Below are positions 10,175-16,735 of a stretch of 43,169 nucleotides of DNA, in pieces. The notes under the pieces were generated by a model. It was not told the origin of the DNA. It ran no database searches and was given only the letters and a program-made list of their open reading frames with translations. The stretch lies in assembly GCF_003569765.1 (NCBI RefSeq), contig NZ_KZ983963.1, positions 7,846 through 51,014 of the forward strand, written 5' to 3'. The first letter of the stretch is position 1; each line of letters opens with the position of its first letter. The translations under genes and the position numbers were made by a program. The DNA comes from Caldimonas tepidiphila (GTDB lineage: Bacteria > Pseudomonadota > Gammaproteobacteria > Burkholderiales > Burkholderiaceae_C).

Positions 10175-13100
10175 CGCGATCCCCGCCGCGCGTGGCCTGC
10201 CAGGCGCGCAGCAGCTCGGCCACGCTCCAGGCCTGCGCGATGCAGCCGCCGGCGCAGTGCGGCGGCTGCGCGTCGAAGACCTCGCTGACGCTGCCGAGCC
10301 CGTGCTCGGCGAGGTGCGCCGGCAGGGCCTGCAGCAGCGCGCGGGCGCGCTCGTCGCGGCCGTGCACGCGCAACCAGGCGTCGACGAAGTGGCCGAGCAG
10401 CCAGGGCCAGACCGTGCCCTGGTGGTAGGCGGCGTCGCGCTCGCGCAGCGAGCCCTCGTAGCGCGGGCGGTAGCCGGGCTCGTGCGGGGCGAGGGTGCGC
10501 AGCCCGAAGGGCGTGAGCAGGTGGCGCGCGACGGCGTCGAGCACCGCGCGCCGGTGCGCCGCGTCGAGCACCGGGTGCGTCAGCGACAGCGCGAACACCT
10601 GGTTGGGGCGCAGGCTCGCGTCGTCGCCGTCCGGGCCGTCGACCACGTCGAGCAGGTGGCCGCGCGCGGGCGACCAGAAGCGCGCCTCGAAGGAGGTCCG
10701 CACGCGCTCGGCGAGCGCGTCGTGCGCGTCGGCCCCCGGCGCGCCGAGCGCGCGGCCCCAGCCGGCCATCAGCCGCAGCGCGTTGTACCAGAGCGCCTGG
10801 ATCTCCACCGGCTTGCCGCGCCGCGGCGTGACGACCCAGTCGTCCACCTTGGCGTCCATCCAGGTGAGCTGCAGGCCCTCGGCCGCGGCGCGCACCAGGG
10901 CGTCCTGCGGGTCGACGCCGATGCCGAAGCGCGTGCCCTGGCGGTGGCGCTCGATCACGTCGGCGAGCACCGGGTAGAGCTCGGCGACGAGCGACAGGTC
11001 GCCCGAGTGCGCCACGTAGCGCTCGATCGCGTGGAAGTACCAGAAGGTCGCGTCGACGGTGTGGTAGAGCGCCTCGCGCTCGCCCTCGGGAAAGAGGTTG
11101 GGCAGCAGGCCGTCGCGGATGTAGCGGGCGAAGGTGCGCAGGATGCCGCGCGCCTCGGCGTGCCGCCCGGTGCACAGCGCCAGGCCCTCGAGCGCGATCA
11201 TCGTGTCGCGCCCCCAGTCGCCGAACCAGGGATAGCCCGCGATCACGGTGCGCGCGCGGCCCTGTCCCGTCTCGCGGCGGCCGGCCGGCTCGACGACGAA
11301 GGCATCGGCGGCGAGCACGAGGCGCCGCTCGGTCTCGTCGGCGCCCGCGAGCCCCTCGGCGGCGAGCAGTGCGGCGACGCGCGAACGCTCGGCCTCGAAC
11401 AGCTCCTCGGGGGAGGGCAGCGCCGCATCCCCCTCGCCGTCCTGGTCCCCGCACTGCGCGACGAAGGCCGCGTCGCGGCCCGGCGCCAGCGTCAGCCGCC
11501 ATTCGCCGGGGCTGTGCATGTGCTCGCGGTGCTCGTAGCCGCGCTCGCGCTCCACGCGCAGCAGCACGTCGCGCTCGAGCCGCGGCGCCTCCTCGAACGC
11601 CGCGTCCTGCGCCAGCACCTGCATCCGCACCGCGATGCCGGAGTCGGCGCGCCAGAGCCGCGCATCTCCGTCTGCAGCCGGTTCGAGCCGTCCGGGCGGG
11701 TGCTCGTCGAGGTGCAGCGGCGCGTCCTGGCGGCGCCCGCCGGCATAGACGCGCAGCCGCAGCCGGCAGGCGGGCCCGTCGAGCAGCCGCCAGCGCACGC
11801 ACACCGCGTTGCGGCCCTGCGGCATCAGCAGCGCGCGCTCGATGACGCGGCCGTCCACCTCGAAGGTCCACACCGGCGTCACGCCGTCGAGGCGGAACTC
11901 GCGCAGGTGCAGGTGCGCCTCGACCTCCGGCCGGCCGTCGCCGAGCTCCGCGCCGGCGAGCCGCACGCTGCCGCCACCGGCCTCGACGCAGTCGTCGAGC
12001 CGCGGCAGCGCGACGTGGCGGCCGCGCGGCGCGTCGAGGTTGGGCACGAGGATGCCGTGGTGGCGGCGCGTCGGCACGCCGAGCACGGTGCCCGAGGCGT
12101 AGCCCCCGAGGCCGTTGGTGACGAGCCATTCGCGCTCGCGCAGCGCGACTGCGTCGCCGCCGATCGTCCGGGGCAGCACCAGTTGGGGCGGCAGCATCGC
12201 TTCGACTTCCTCCTCCACGCGCCGACACGGCCGGCGGCGCCCCCGCGGCGGCGGCGGCTCGCGCGCCGCCCGGCGCGCTGCGGGGACGGCCGGGTTCGAG
12301 GCCTGCGCAGCAAGCCCCGCGCCCGGCGGCTCAGGCGCCGGCAGCAGGTTCAGCGGGATCTTCAGGTAGCTCACGCCGTTATCCTCGGGCGGCGGCAGCT
12401 GCCCGGCGCGCACGTTGACCTGGAGCGACGGTAGCAGCAGCACCGGCACCTCGAGCGCCGCGTCGCGGGCGCGGCGCATCGCGACGAACTGCGCCTCGTC
12501 GATGCCGTCGCGCACGTGGATGTTGGCGCGGCGCTGCTCGGCGACGCTCGTCTCCCAGCGCGGCCCGCGCCCGGCGGGCGGGTAGTCGTGGCAGACGAAG
12601 AGGCGCGTGTCGCCCGGCAGGTCGAGCAGCCGGCGGATCGAGCGGTGCAGCGTCTGCGCGTCGCCGCCGGGGAAGTCGGCGCGCGCGGTGCCGACGTCGG
12701 GCATGAAGAGCGTGTCGCCGACGAACACCGCGTCCCCGACGAGATAGGCCATGTCTGCCGGCGTGTGGCCCGGCACCCACAGCGCCCGTGCCTCGACGCT
12801 GCCGATGCGGAAGGTCTCGCCGTCGGCGAACAGGTGGTCGAACTGGCTGCCGTCGGACAGGAAGCCGGGCTCGAGGTTGTAGATCTTCCGGAAGATCTGC
12901 TGCACCTCGCGGATGCGCTCGCCGATCGCGATGCGCCCGCCGGCTTGCGCTTTGAGATGGTGCGCCGCAGAGAGGTGGTCGGCGTGGGCATGCGTCTCGA
13001 GGATCCATTCGAGCGCCAGGCCCTGCTCGCGCAGGTGAGCCAGCAGGCGGTCGGCCGAGTCGCTGCGGGTGCGGCCGGAGCGGGCGTCGTAGTCGAGCAC

Positions 13101-13205
13101 CGGGTCGACGACCGCGGCCTGCCGCGTCGCGGGGTCCGCCACGACGTAGCTGACGGTCGAGGTGGCGGGGTCGAAGAAGGGGCGGATCGTGATGCGAGGG
13201 TTCAT
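10167..13205 (-). CDS. fusion ORF: ETHE1-like MBL-fold hydrolase + glycogen debranching enzyme
   Basis: A single uninterrupted frame of 1012 codons joins two normally separate proteins. Residues 1-288 form a metallo-beta-lactamase-fold hydrolase like ETHE1/BlhA persulfide dioxygenases: THAHADH (His72, His74, Asp76, His77), His147 in VPGHTPAD, the GDTLFMPD segment and His206 in VCHDYPP. Residues 289-336 are a Pro/Ala/Arg-rich linker that looks like translated spacer. From Met337 the sequence is a complete GDE_N plus GDE_C amylo-alpha-1,6-glucosidase (EWLVTNGLGGYASG near 365; YPWFGDWGRDTMIALEG near 660; about 676 residues). The ATG at 13205 has an AGGAGG site 6 nt upstream. Met337 has its own strong ribosome site, so a free debranching enzyme is probably also made from 12197. 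A lost stop codon or sequencing indel is the alternative. Confidence 0.85.
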   Translation of the reverse strand: MNPRITIRPFFDPATSTVSYVVADPATRQAAVVDPVLDYDARSGRTRSDSADRLLAHLREQGLALEWILETHAHADHLSAAHHLKAQAGGRIAIGERIREVQQIFRKIYNLEPGFLSDGSQFDHLFADGETFRIGSVEARALWVPGHTPADMAYLVGDAVFVGDTLFMPDVGTARADFPGGDAQTLHRSIRRLLDLPGDTRLFVCHDYPPAGRGPRWETSVAEQRRANIHVRDGIDEAQFVAMRRARDAALEVPVLLLPSLQVNVRAGQLPPPEDNGVSYLKIPLNLLPAPEPPGAGLAAQASNPAVPAARRAAREPPPPRGRRRPCRRVEEEVEAMLPPQLVLPRTIGGDAVALREREWLVTNGLGGYASGTVLGVPTRRHHGILVPNLDAPRGRHVALPRLDDCVEAGGGSVRLAGAELGDGRPEVEAHLHLREFRLDGVTPVWTFEVDGRVIERALLMPQGRNAVCVRWRLLDGPACRLRLRVYAGGRRQDAPLHLDEHPPGRLEPAADGDARLWRADSGIAVRMQVLAQDAAFEEAPRLERDVLLRVERERGYEHREHMHSPGEWRLTLAPGRDAAFVAQCGDQDGEGDAALPSPEELFEAERSRVAALLAAEGLAGADETERRLVLAADAFVVEPAGRRETGQGRARTVIAGYPWFGDWGRDTMIALEGLALCTGRHAEARGILRTFARYIRDGLLPNLFPEGEREALYHTVDATFWYFHAIERYVAHSGDLSLVAELYPVLADVIERHRQGTRFGIGVDPQDALVRAAAEGLQLTWMDAKVDDWVVTPRRGKPVEIQALWYNALRLMAGWGRALGAPGADAHDALAERVRTSFEARFWSPARGHLLDVVDGPDGDDASLRPNQVFALSLTHPVLDAAHRRAVLDAVARHLLTPFGLRTLAPHEPGYRPRYEGSLRERDAAYHQGTVWPWLLGHFVDAWLRVHGRDERARALLQALPAHLAEHGLGSVSEVFDAQPPHCAGGCIAQAWSVAELLRAWQATRGGDRDG
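12197..12216 (-). promoter_or_regulatory. internal Shine-Dalgarno and start for the debranching-enzyme part
   Basis: On the minus strand GGAGGAGGA (12216-12208) lies 10 nt before an in-frame ATG at 12197. That ATG opens the conserved MLPPQLVLPR start of the debranching domain. A start here gives a 676-residue enzyme of normal length. The site was evidently a gene start before the upstream frame became continuous. Confidence 0.7.
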
Positions 13206-13229
13206 GGCGGCCTCCTGCGGTTGACGCGG

Positions 13230-13258
13230 TTGACGAACGATCTACGAGAAAATAATAT
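13230..13258 (+). promoter_or_regulatory. promoter of the BigR-like operon
   Basis: TTGACG (13230-13235), a 17-nt spacer and TAATAT (13253-13258). Predicted transcription start is near 13265, giving a leader of about 35 nt before the ATG at 13299. The -10 box lies inside the palindrome at 13251-13276. Confidence 0.6.
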
Positions 13259-13276
13259 ATCAACAGATATATTGTT
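13251..13276. promoter_or_regulatory. AT-rich palindromic operator between divergent operons
   Basis: AATATATC (13254-13261), spacer AACA, GATATATT (13266-13273): a perfect 8-bp inverted repeat. Two further pairs (13251/13276 and 13252/13275) extend it after one mismatch. It is the most AT-rich stretch of this very GC-rich neighbourhood and overlaps both predicted -10 boxes. The adjacent ArsR-family gene makes it the likely binding site; as I recall, BigR binds an AT-rich palindrome covering its own -10 region. Confidence 0.75.
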
Positions 13277-13281
13277 GTCGA
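13252..13281 (-). promoter_or_regulatory. divergent promoter of the MBL hydrolase/debranching operon
   Basis: On the minus strand TCGACA (13281-13276), an 18-nt spacer and TATTAT (13257-13252, 5/6 match to TATAAT). The spacer and -10 are covered by the same palindrome as the plus-strand -10. Predicted leader is about 40 nt before the ATG at 13205. Confidence 0.5.
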
Positions 13282-13298
13282 TGAAAAGGACCCCGGCG

Positions 13299-13628
13299 AT
13301 GAACGACCCCTCCCCCGAGCTCGATCCGCAGCGCCTGCGCGGCGCGGCCGCGCAGGCGGCCGCGACGCTCAGGCTGCTGGCCAACGAGGACCGGCTGCTG
13401 CTGCTGTGCCAGCTCTCGCAGGGCGAGTGCAGCGTCGGCGAGCTCGAGGAGCAGCTCGGCATACGCCAGCCGACGCTGTCGCAGCAGCTCGGCGTGCTGC
13501 GCAACGAGGGCGTGGTCGCGACGCGCCGCGAGGGCAAGTACGTCCACTACCGCATCGCCGACCCGGCGCTGCTCGAGATCCTGGCGGTGCTCTACCGCCT
13601 CTACTGTCCCCGGGAGGACGCGCGATGA
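13299..13628 (+). CDS. bigR: ArsR-family repressor, BigR/SqrR-like
   Basis: Encodes 109 residues from the ATG at 13299, with AAGGA at 13286-13290 eight nt upstream; the in-frame ATG at 13281 has no ribosome site. It is a winged-helix ArsR/SmtB protein: [16 protein letters not shown] helix, then [18 protein letters not shown] recognition region and the [10 protein letters not shown] wing. Cys37 and Cys103 are 66 residues apart, the same spacing as the sulfide/persulfide-sensing pair of SqrR (Cys41/Cys107) and BigR (Cys42/Cys108); Cys44 is extra. The metal-site motif ELCVCDL of ArsR/SmtB is absent. It probably represses both divergent operons until the cysteines are oxidised or bridged by sulfur. 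Its TGA overlaps the ATG of the next gene (ATGA). Confidence 0.9.
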   Translation: MNDPSPELDPQRLRGAAAQAAATLRLLANEDRLLLLCQLSQGECSVGELEEQLGIRQPTLSQQLGVLRNEGVVATRREGKYVHYRIADPALLEILAVLYRLYCPREDAR

Positions 13629-14059
13629 GGATCGACTGGAACGCCTTCGCGCCGGCCGAGGCGCTGCTCGGCGGCGTGCTGATCGGGCTGGCGGCGGCGA
13701 TGTTCGTGCTGCTCAACGGCCGCATCGCCGGCATCAGCGGCGTGCTCGGCGGCCTGCTGCGCCCCGCGCGCGGCGACCTGGGCTGGCGCCTCGCCTTCGT
13801 CGCCGGCCTGCTCGCGGCGCCGCTCGCCTGGGCGCTGTTCTGGCCGCTGCCGCCGGTGCGGGTGGAGGCCGGCACCGTGCTGCTGGCGGCAGCGGGGCTG
13901 CTGGTCGGCGTCGGCACGCGCTACGGCGCGGGCTGCACCAGCGGGCACGGCGTGTGCGGCCTGTCGCGGCTGTCGCCGCGTTCGCTGCTCGCCACCGTCG
14001 TGTTCATGGCCGCGGGCTTCGCGACGGTGTACCTCGTGCGCCACCTGCTGCAACCCTGA
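13625..14059 (+). CDS. YeeE/YedE-family membrane protein (first half-transporter)
   Basis: Encodes 144 residues with about four hydrophobic segments (near 12-32, 55-72, 80-98 and 118-138). It carries the YeeE/YedE signature [12 protein letters not shown] near residues 101-112, whose cysteine is a conserved sulfur-handling residue in the TsuA thiosulfate-transporter family. The protein is half-sized, as expected when the second half is a separate DUF6691 gene, which follows 18 nt later. It starts at the ATGA junction with the repressor and has GGGAGG upstream within that gene. The likely role is movement of a sulfur species across the inner membrane, under control of the BigR-like protein. Confidence 0.9.
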   Translation: MRIDWNAFAPAEALLGGVLIGLAAAMFVLLNGRIAGISGVLGGLLRPARGDLGWRLAFVAGLLAAPLAWALFWPLPPVRVEAGTVLLAAAGLLVGVGTRYGAGCTSGHGVCGLSRLSPRSLLATVVFMAAGFATVYLVRHLLQP

Positions 14060-14077
14060 ACGCAAGGAGAGACCGCG

Positions 14078-14506
14078 ATGCTGCTGCTCACCTCGTTTCT
14101 CTCGGGCCTGGTCTTCGGCCTCGGGCTGCTGCTGTCGGGCATGGCGAACCCCGCCAAGGTGCTCGGCTTCCTCGACCTCGCCGGCGCCTGGGACCCCTCG
14201 CTCGCCTTCGTGATGGCCGGGGCCGTCGGTGTCGGGCTCGTCGCCTTCGCGCTGGCGCGCCGGCGCACCCGCTCGCTGCTCGGCGCCGCGATGAGGCTGC
14301 CCGACGCGCGCCGCATCGACCGGCGCCTCGTGGGCGGCAGCCTGCTGTTCGGCATCGGCTGGGGCCTCGCCGGCTTCTGCCCGGGCCCGGGGCTGGTGGC
14401 GCTGGGCATGGGGGTGCCCGGCGCCGCGGTCTTCGTGCTCGCGATGCTCGCCGGCATGGCGCTGCACGAACTGCTGGAGCGCCGCGGCGCGGCGGCGGCG
14501 CGATGA
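14078..14506 (+). CDS. DUF6691/YeeE-family membrane protein (second half-transporter)
   Basis: Encodes 142 residues from the ATG at 14078 with AAGGAGAG about 10 nt upstream. Hydrophobic segments lie near residues 5-22, 42-60, 86-104 and 112-130. The GWGLAGFCPGPGL motif near residues 94-106 holds the conserved cysteine of the second YeeE/YedE half. Together with the preceding gene it should rebuild a full YeeE/YedE unit, as is usual for BigR-controlled operons. Its TGA overlaps the ATG of the next gene by 4 nt. Confidence 0.88.
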   Translation: MLLLTSFLSGLVFGLGLLLSGMANPAKVLGFLDLAGAWDPSLAFVMAGAVGVGLVAFALARRRTRSLLGAAMRLPDARRIDRRLVGGSLLFGIGWGLAGFCPGPGLVALGMGVPGAAVFVLAMLAGMALHELLERRGAAAAR

Positions 14507-15138
14507 GCGAGGCCCTCACCTGGGGCGCCTCGCTCGCCACCATCGCGATCCTGCTGGCCTACGAGGTCGGGCTGCTGCTGGTGCAGCGGCGCAGCCCCGA
14601 CCGCGTCGCCCGTACCGCGCACGCGCGCATGCGCACCGAGTGGTTCGATGCGCTGTCCAGGCAGCCGGGCAGCGAGCTGCTGGCGGTGCAGACGCTGCGC
14701 AACTCGGTGATGTCGGCGTCGATGATCGCCTCCACCGCGGCGATCGGGCTGATGGGCACCGTCACGCTGGTCGCGCCGCTGCTGGCCGAGGCCTGGGCCG
14801 AGGCCGGCGTGCCGGGCACCCGCTTCACTCCGCGGCTGGTGCTGGAGCTGCTGCTGATGGTGCAGCTGTTCGCGTCGCTGGCGTGCGCGGCGACCTCGGT
14901 GCGCTGCTTCACGCACGCGGGCTTCATCTGCTCGATGCCGGTGAACTCGGCCGAGCGGCAGCGCTGGAACCGGGTCGGCGCGGTCTACATGAAGCGCGCC
15001 GGCATGCTCTACAGCTGGAGCCTGCGCCACCTCTTCATGGTTGCGCCGGTCGTGGTCGCGCTCGTCCATCCCGGCTGGGGGCCGCTGGCGGCGCTGGCGG
15101 TGCTGGCGGTGCTGCGCTGGTTCGACCGCTTCGGCTGA
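14503..15138 (+). CDS. DUF599 family membrane protein
   Basis: Encodes 211 residues starting at the ATGA overlap with the preceding gene, so it is very likely in the same transcript. The pattern fits DUF599: an N-terminal span (about 8-27), a WFDALSRQPGSELLAVQTLRN segment near 46-66, then hydrophobic segments near 68-92, 113-133 and 178-205. The conserved-looking QTLRNSVMSAS stretch lies in the cytoplasmic-to-membrane transition. No enzymatic motif is visible and the family has no settled function. Its place in a sulfur-stress operon is unusual and may only reflect coupling to upstream translation. Confidence 0.8.
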   Translation: MSEALTWGASLATIAILLAYEVGLLLVQRRSPDRVARTAHARMRTEWFDALSRQPGSELLAVQTLRNSVMSASMIASTAAIGLMGTVTLVAPLLAEAWAEAGVPGTRFTPRLVLELLLMVQLFASLACAATSVRCFTHAGFICSMPVNSAERQRWNRVGAVYMKRAGMLYSWSLRHLFMVAPVVVALVHPGWGPLAALAVLAVLRWFDRFG

Positions 15139-15278
15139 AGGCGCGCCGGCTGCGGCCCCGCGGCGCGGCGGGGAATCCGCGGCGCTACGGCAGCGCGGGC
15201 GGGGAAGGACGCAGAATCGTCGCATCCGCCCGGCCGGCATCCCCGGCGAGCGGGCCCGCAACCCACAGGACCTTCCGC

Positions 15279-15941
15279 ATGAGCCTCGAAGCGATCGAAA
15301 TCGAAACCGGCGCCGACCCGCGCGCCAGCCTCATCGTGCTGCACGGGCTGGGCGCGAGCGGCGACGACTTCGTGCCGATCGCGCGCGAGCTGGACCTCTC
15401 GGGCGTCGGCCCGGTGCGCTACGTGTTCCCGCACGCACCGGTGCGCCCGGTGACGATCAACGGCGGCTACGCGATGCCGGCCTGGTACGACATCGTCAGC
15501 AGCGACCTCGCGCGCCGCGAGGACGAGGCCGGGCTGCGCGAGTCGCAGGCGCTGGTCGAGGCGCTGATCGCCCGGGAGCGAGCGCGCGGCGTCGAGGCAT
15601 CGCGCATCGTGCTGGCCGGCTTCTCGCAGGGCTGCGCGATGACGCTGCAGGCGGGGCTGCGCCAGGAGCAGCGCCTCGCGGGCCTGGTGGGCCTGTCGGG
15701 CTACCTGCCGCTCGCCGCCAGGCTGGAAGCCGAGCGCCACCCGGGCAACCACGACGTGCCGATCTTCCTCGCGCACGGCACGCAGGACGGCGTGGTGCCC
15801 ATCTCGCGCGCGCGGCTGTCGCGCGACGCGCTGCAGGCGCTCGGCTACCAGGTGGAGTGGCACGAGTACCCGATCGCCCACACCGTCTCGATGGACGAGC
15901 TCCGCGACCTCGAGCGCTGGCTGCAGCGCGTGCTGGCCTGA
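15279..15941 (+). CDS. carboxylesterase/phospholipase (alpha/beta hydrolase)
   Basis: Encodes 220 residues, normal for the Abhydrolase_2 (EstB/acyl-protein thioesterase-like) family. The ATG at 15279 follows ACAGGA at 15265-15270. Motifs: LHGLGASGDDF oxyanion region near 21-31, FPHAPVRPVTINGGYAMPAWYD segment near 50-71, catalytic Ser116 in GFSQG, Asp170 in HGTQDGVVP and His201 in PIAHTV. It has no signal peptide, so it is a cytoplasmic esterase acting on short acyl esters or lysophospholipid-like substrates. It sits 140 nt after the DUF599 gene and probably has its own promoter, and it converges on the DUF4242 gene. Confidence 0.92.
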   Translation: MSLEAIEIETGADPRASLIVLHGLGASGDDFVPIARELDLSGVGPVRYVFPHAPVRPVTINGGYAMPAWYDIVSSDLARREDEAGLRESQALVEALIARERARGVEASRIVLAGFSQGCAMTLQAGLRQEQRLAGLVGLSGYLPLAARLEAERHPGNHDVPIFLAHGTQDGVVPISRARLSRDALQALGYQVEWHEYPIAHTVSMDELRDLERWLQRVLA

Positions 15942-15975
15942 GGGCCGCGGCAGCGCGCCGGGCGCCGCCCTCCGC

Positions 15976-16248
15976 TCAGGACGACTGCGGCGGCAGGTCC
16001 ATCGCCTCCTTGATGCCGGTGAAGGGCAGCTGGGCCGCCTCGTTCACCGCCCTGACCGTGTCGGCGCTGCCGGCCTCGAACAGGCACATGCAGCGCGACT
16101 CGCCGGACACGAAGATGCTGCGCATGTAGCGCACGTCCCGGCCCTCGGCGTTGAACTCGCGCACCTTCTCGATCGCCGCCTTCTGCGCGGCCGCCAGTTC
16201 CCCGATCGAGATCCCCGGCAAGTCGCGCTCGACCATGTAGACAGCCAT
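15976..16248 (-). CDS. DUF4242 family protein
   Basis: Encodes 90 residues from the ATG complement at 16246-16248, preceded on the minus strand by a near-perfect AGGAGGT site. The sequence follows the DUF4242 pattern: MVERDLPGISIGELAAAQ start, central VRYMRSIFVSGESRCMCLFEA and a VNEAAQLPFTGIKEAMDL end. The fold is a small ferredoxin-like beta-alpha-beta unit; one actinobacterial member (SCO4226) has been described as a nickel-binding protein, but the function here is unknown. The strong ribosome site suggests high expression. Alone on its strand between the esterase and the yciH operon. Confidence 0.88.
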   Translation of the reverse strand: MAVYMVERDLPGISIGELAAAQKAAIEKVREFNAEGRDVRYMRSIFVSGESRCMCLFEAGSADTVRAVNEAAQLPFTGIKEAMDLPPQSS

Positions 16249-16366
16249 GACTGACCTCCTGTGACGGGTTGAAGCCCCATCGGCGCTTGTACGTCCGCGC
16301 CTGCGCGGCGTCAATCGCATGGAAGCGGTGGCGGGCGGGTCTTCCGCCGGGGGGAGCGGCCGGCGG

Positions 16367-16735
16367 CTAGCCCCCGGCGCGCTTGACCTTCCAGCCCTCG
16401 GCGGCGAGCAGCGCTATCACCCGCTCGACGTGCTCGCCCTGGACCTCGATCGTGCCGTCCTTGACGGTGCCGCCCGAGCCGCAGGCGGTCTTCAGGCGCT
16501 TGCCGAGCTCGACGAGCTCCGCGGCGGCCAGCGGCACGCCGCGCACCACCGTCACCCCCTTGCCCCGGCGGCCCGAGGTCTCGCGGGACACGCGCACGAT
16601 GCCGTCGCCCCGGGGCGCCGCCTGCTGCGCGGCGCAGGCGCACTCGCGCAGCGGACGGCGGCAGCCGGGGCACATCCGGCCGCCTTCGGTGGAATAGACG
16701 AGGCCGCCCCCGGCGGATCTGCTGCTGCGATTCAT
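16367..16735 (-). CDS. yciH: SUI1/YciH-family translation factor
   Basis: Encodes 122 residues. The C-terminal 80 residues form a SUI1/eIF1-like domain (RETSGRRGKGVTVVRG, then TACGSGGTVKDGTIEVQG and an EGWKVKRAG end) as in bacterial YciH, which can influence start-codon fidelity on the 30S subunit. The N-terminal 35 residues contain CPGC and a CAC cluster, a probable small zinc ribbon, consistent with some YciH proteins. Its ATG overlaps the TGA of the GGDEF-EAL gene by 4 nt (ATGA), so it is translated in the same operon as a c-di-GMP enzyme. Confidence 0.9.
   Translation of the reverse strand: MNRSSRSAGGGLVYSTEGGRMCPGCRRPLRECACAAQQAAPRGDGIVRVSRETSGRRGKGVTVVRGVPLAAAELVELGKRLKTACGSGGTVKDGTIEVQGEHVERVIALLAAEGWKVKRAGG

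Noticed and set aside
12300-12400. Possible frameshift separating the MBL hydrolase from the debranching enzyme
   Set aside because: No obvious homopolymer or motif shift is visible near the end of the hydrolase; without read data the uninterrupted frame is reported as it stands and the doubt is noted.
12516-13298. N-terminal extension of the ArsR-family regulator in frame
   Set aside because: Antisense to the MBL hydrolase gene, and a well-placed ribosome site and the promoter support the start at 13299.
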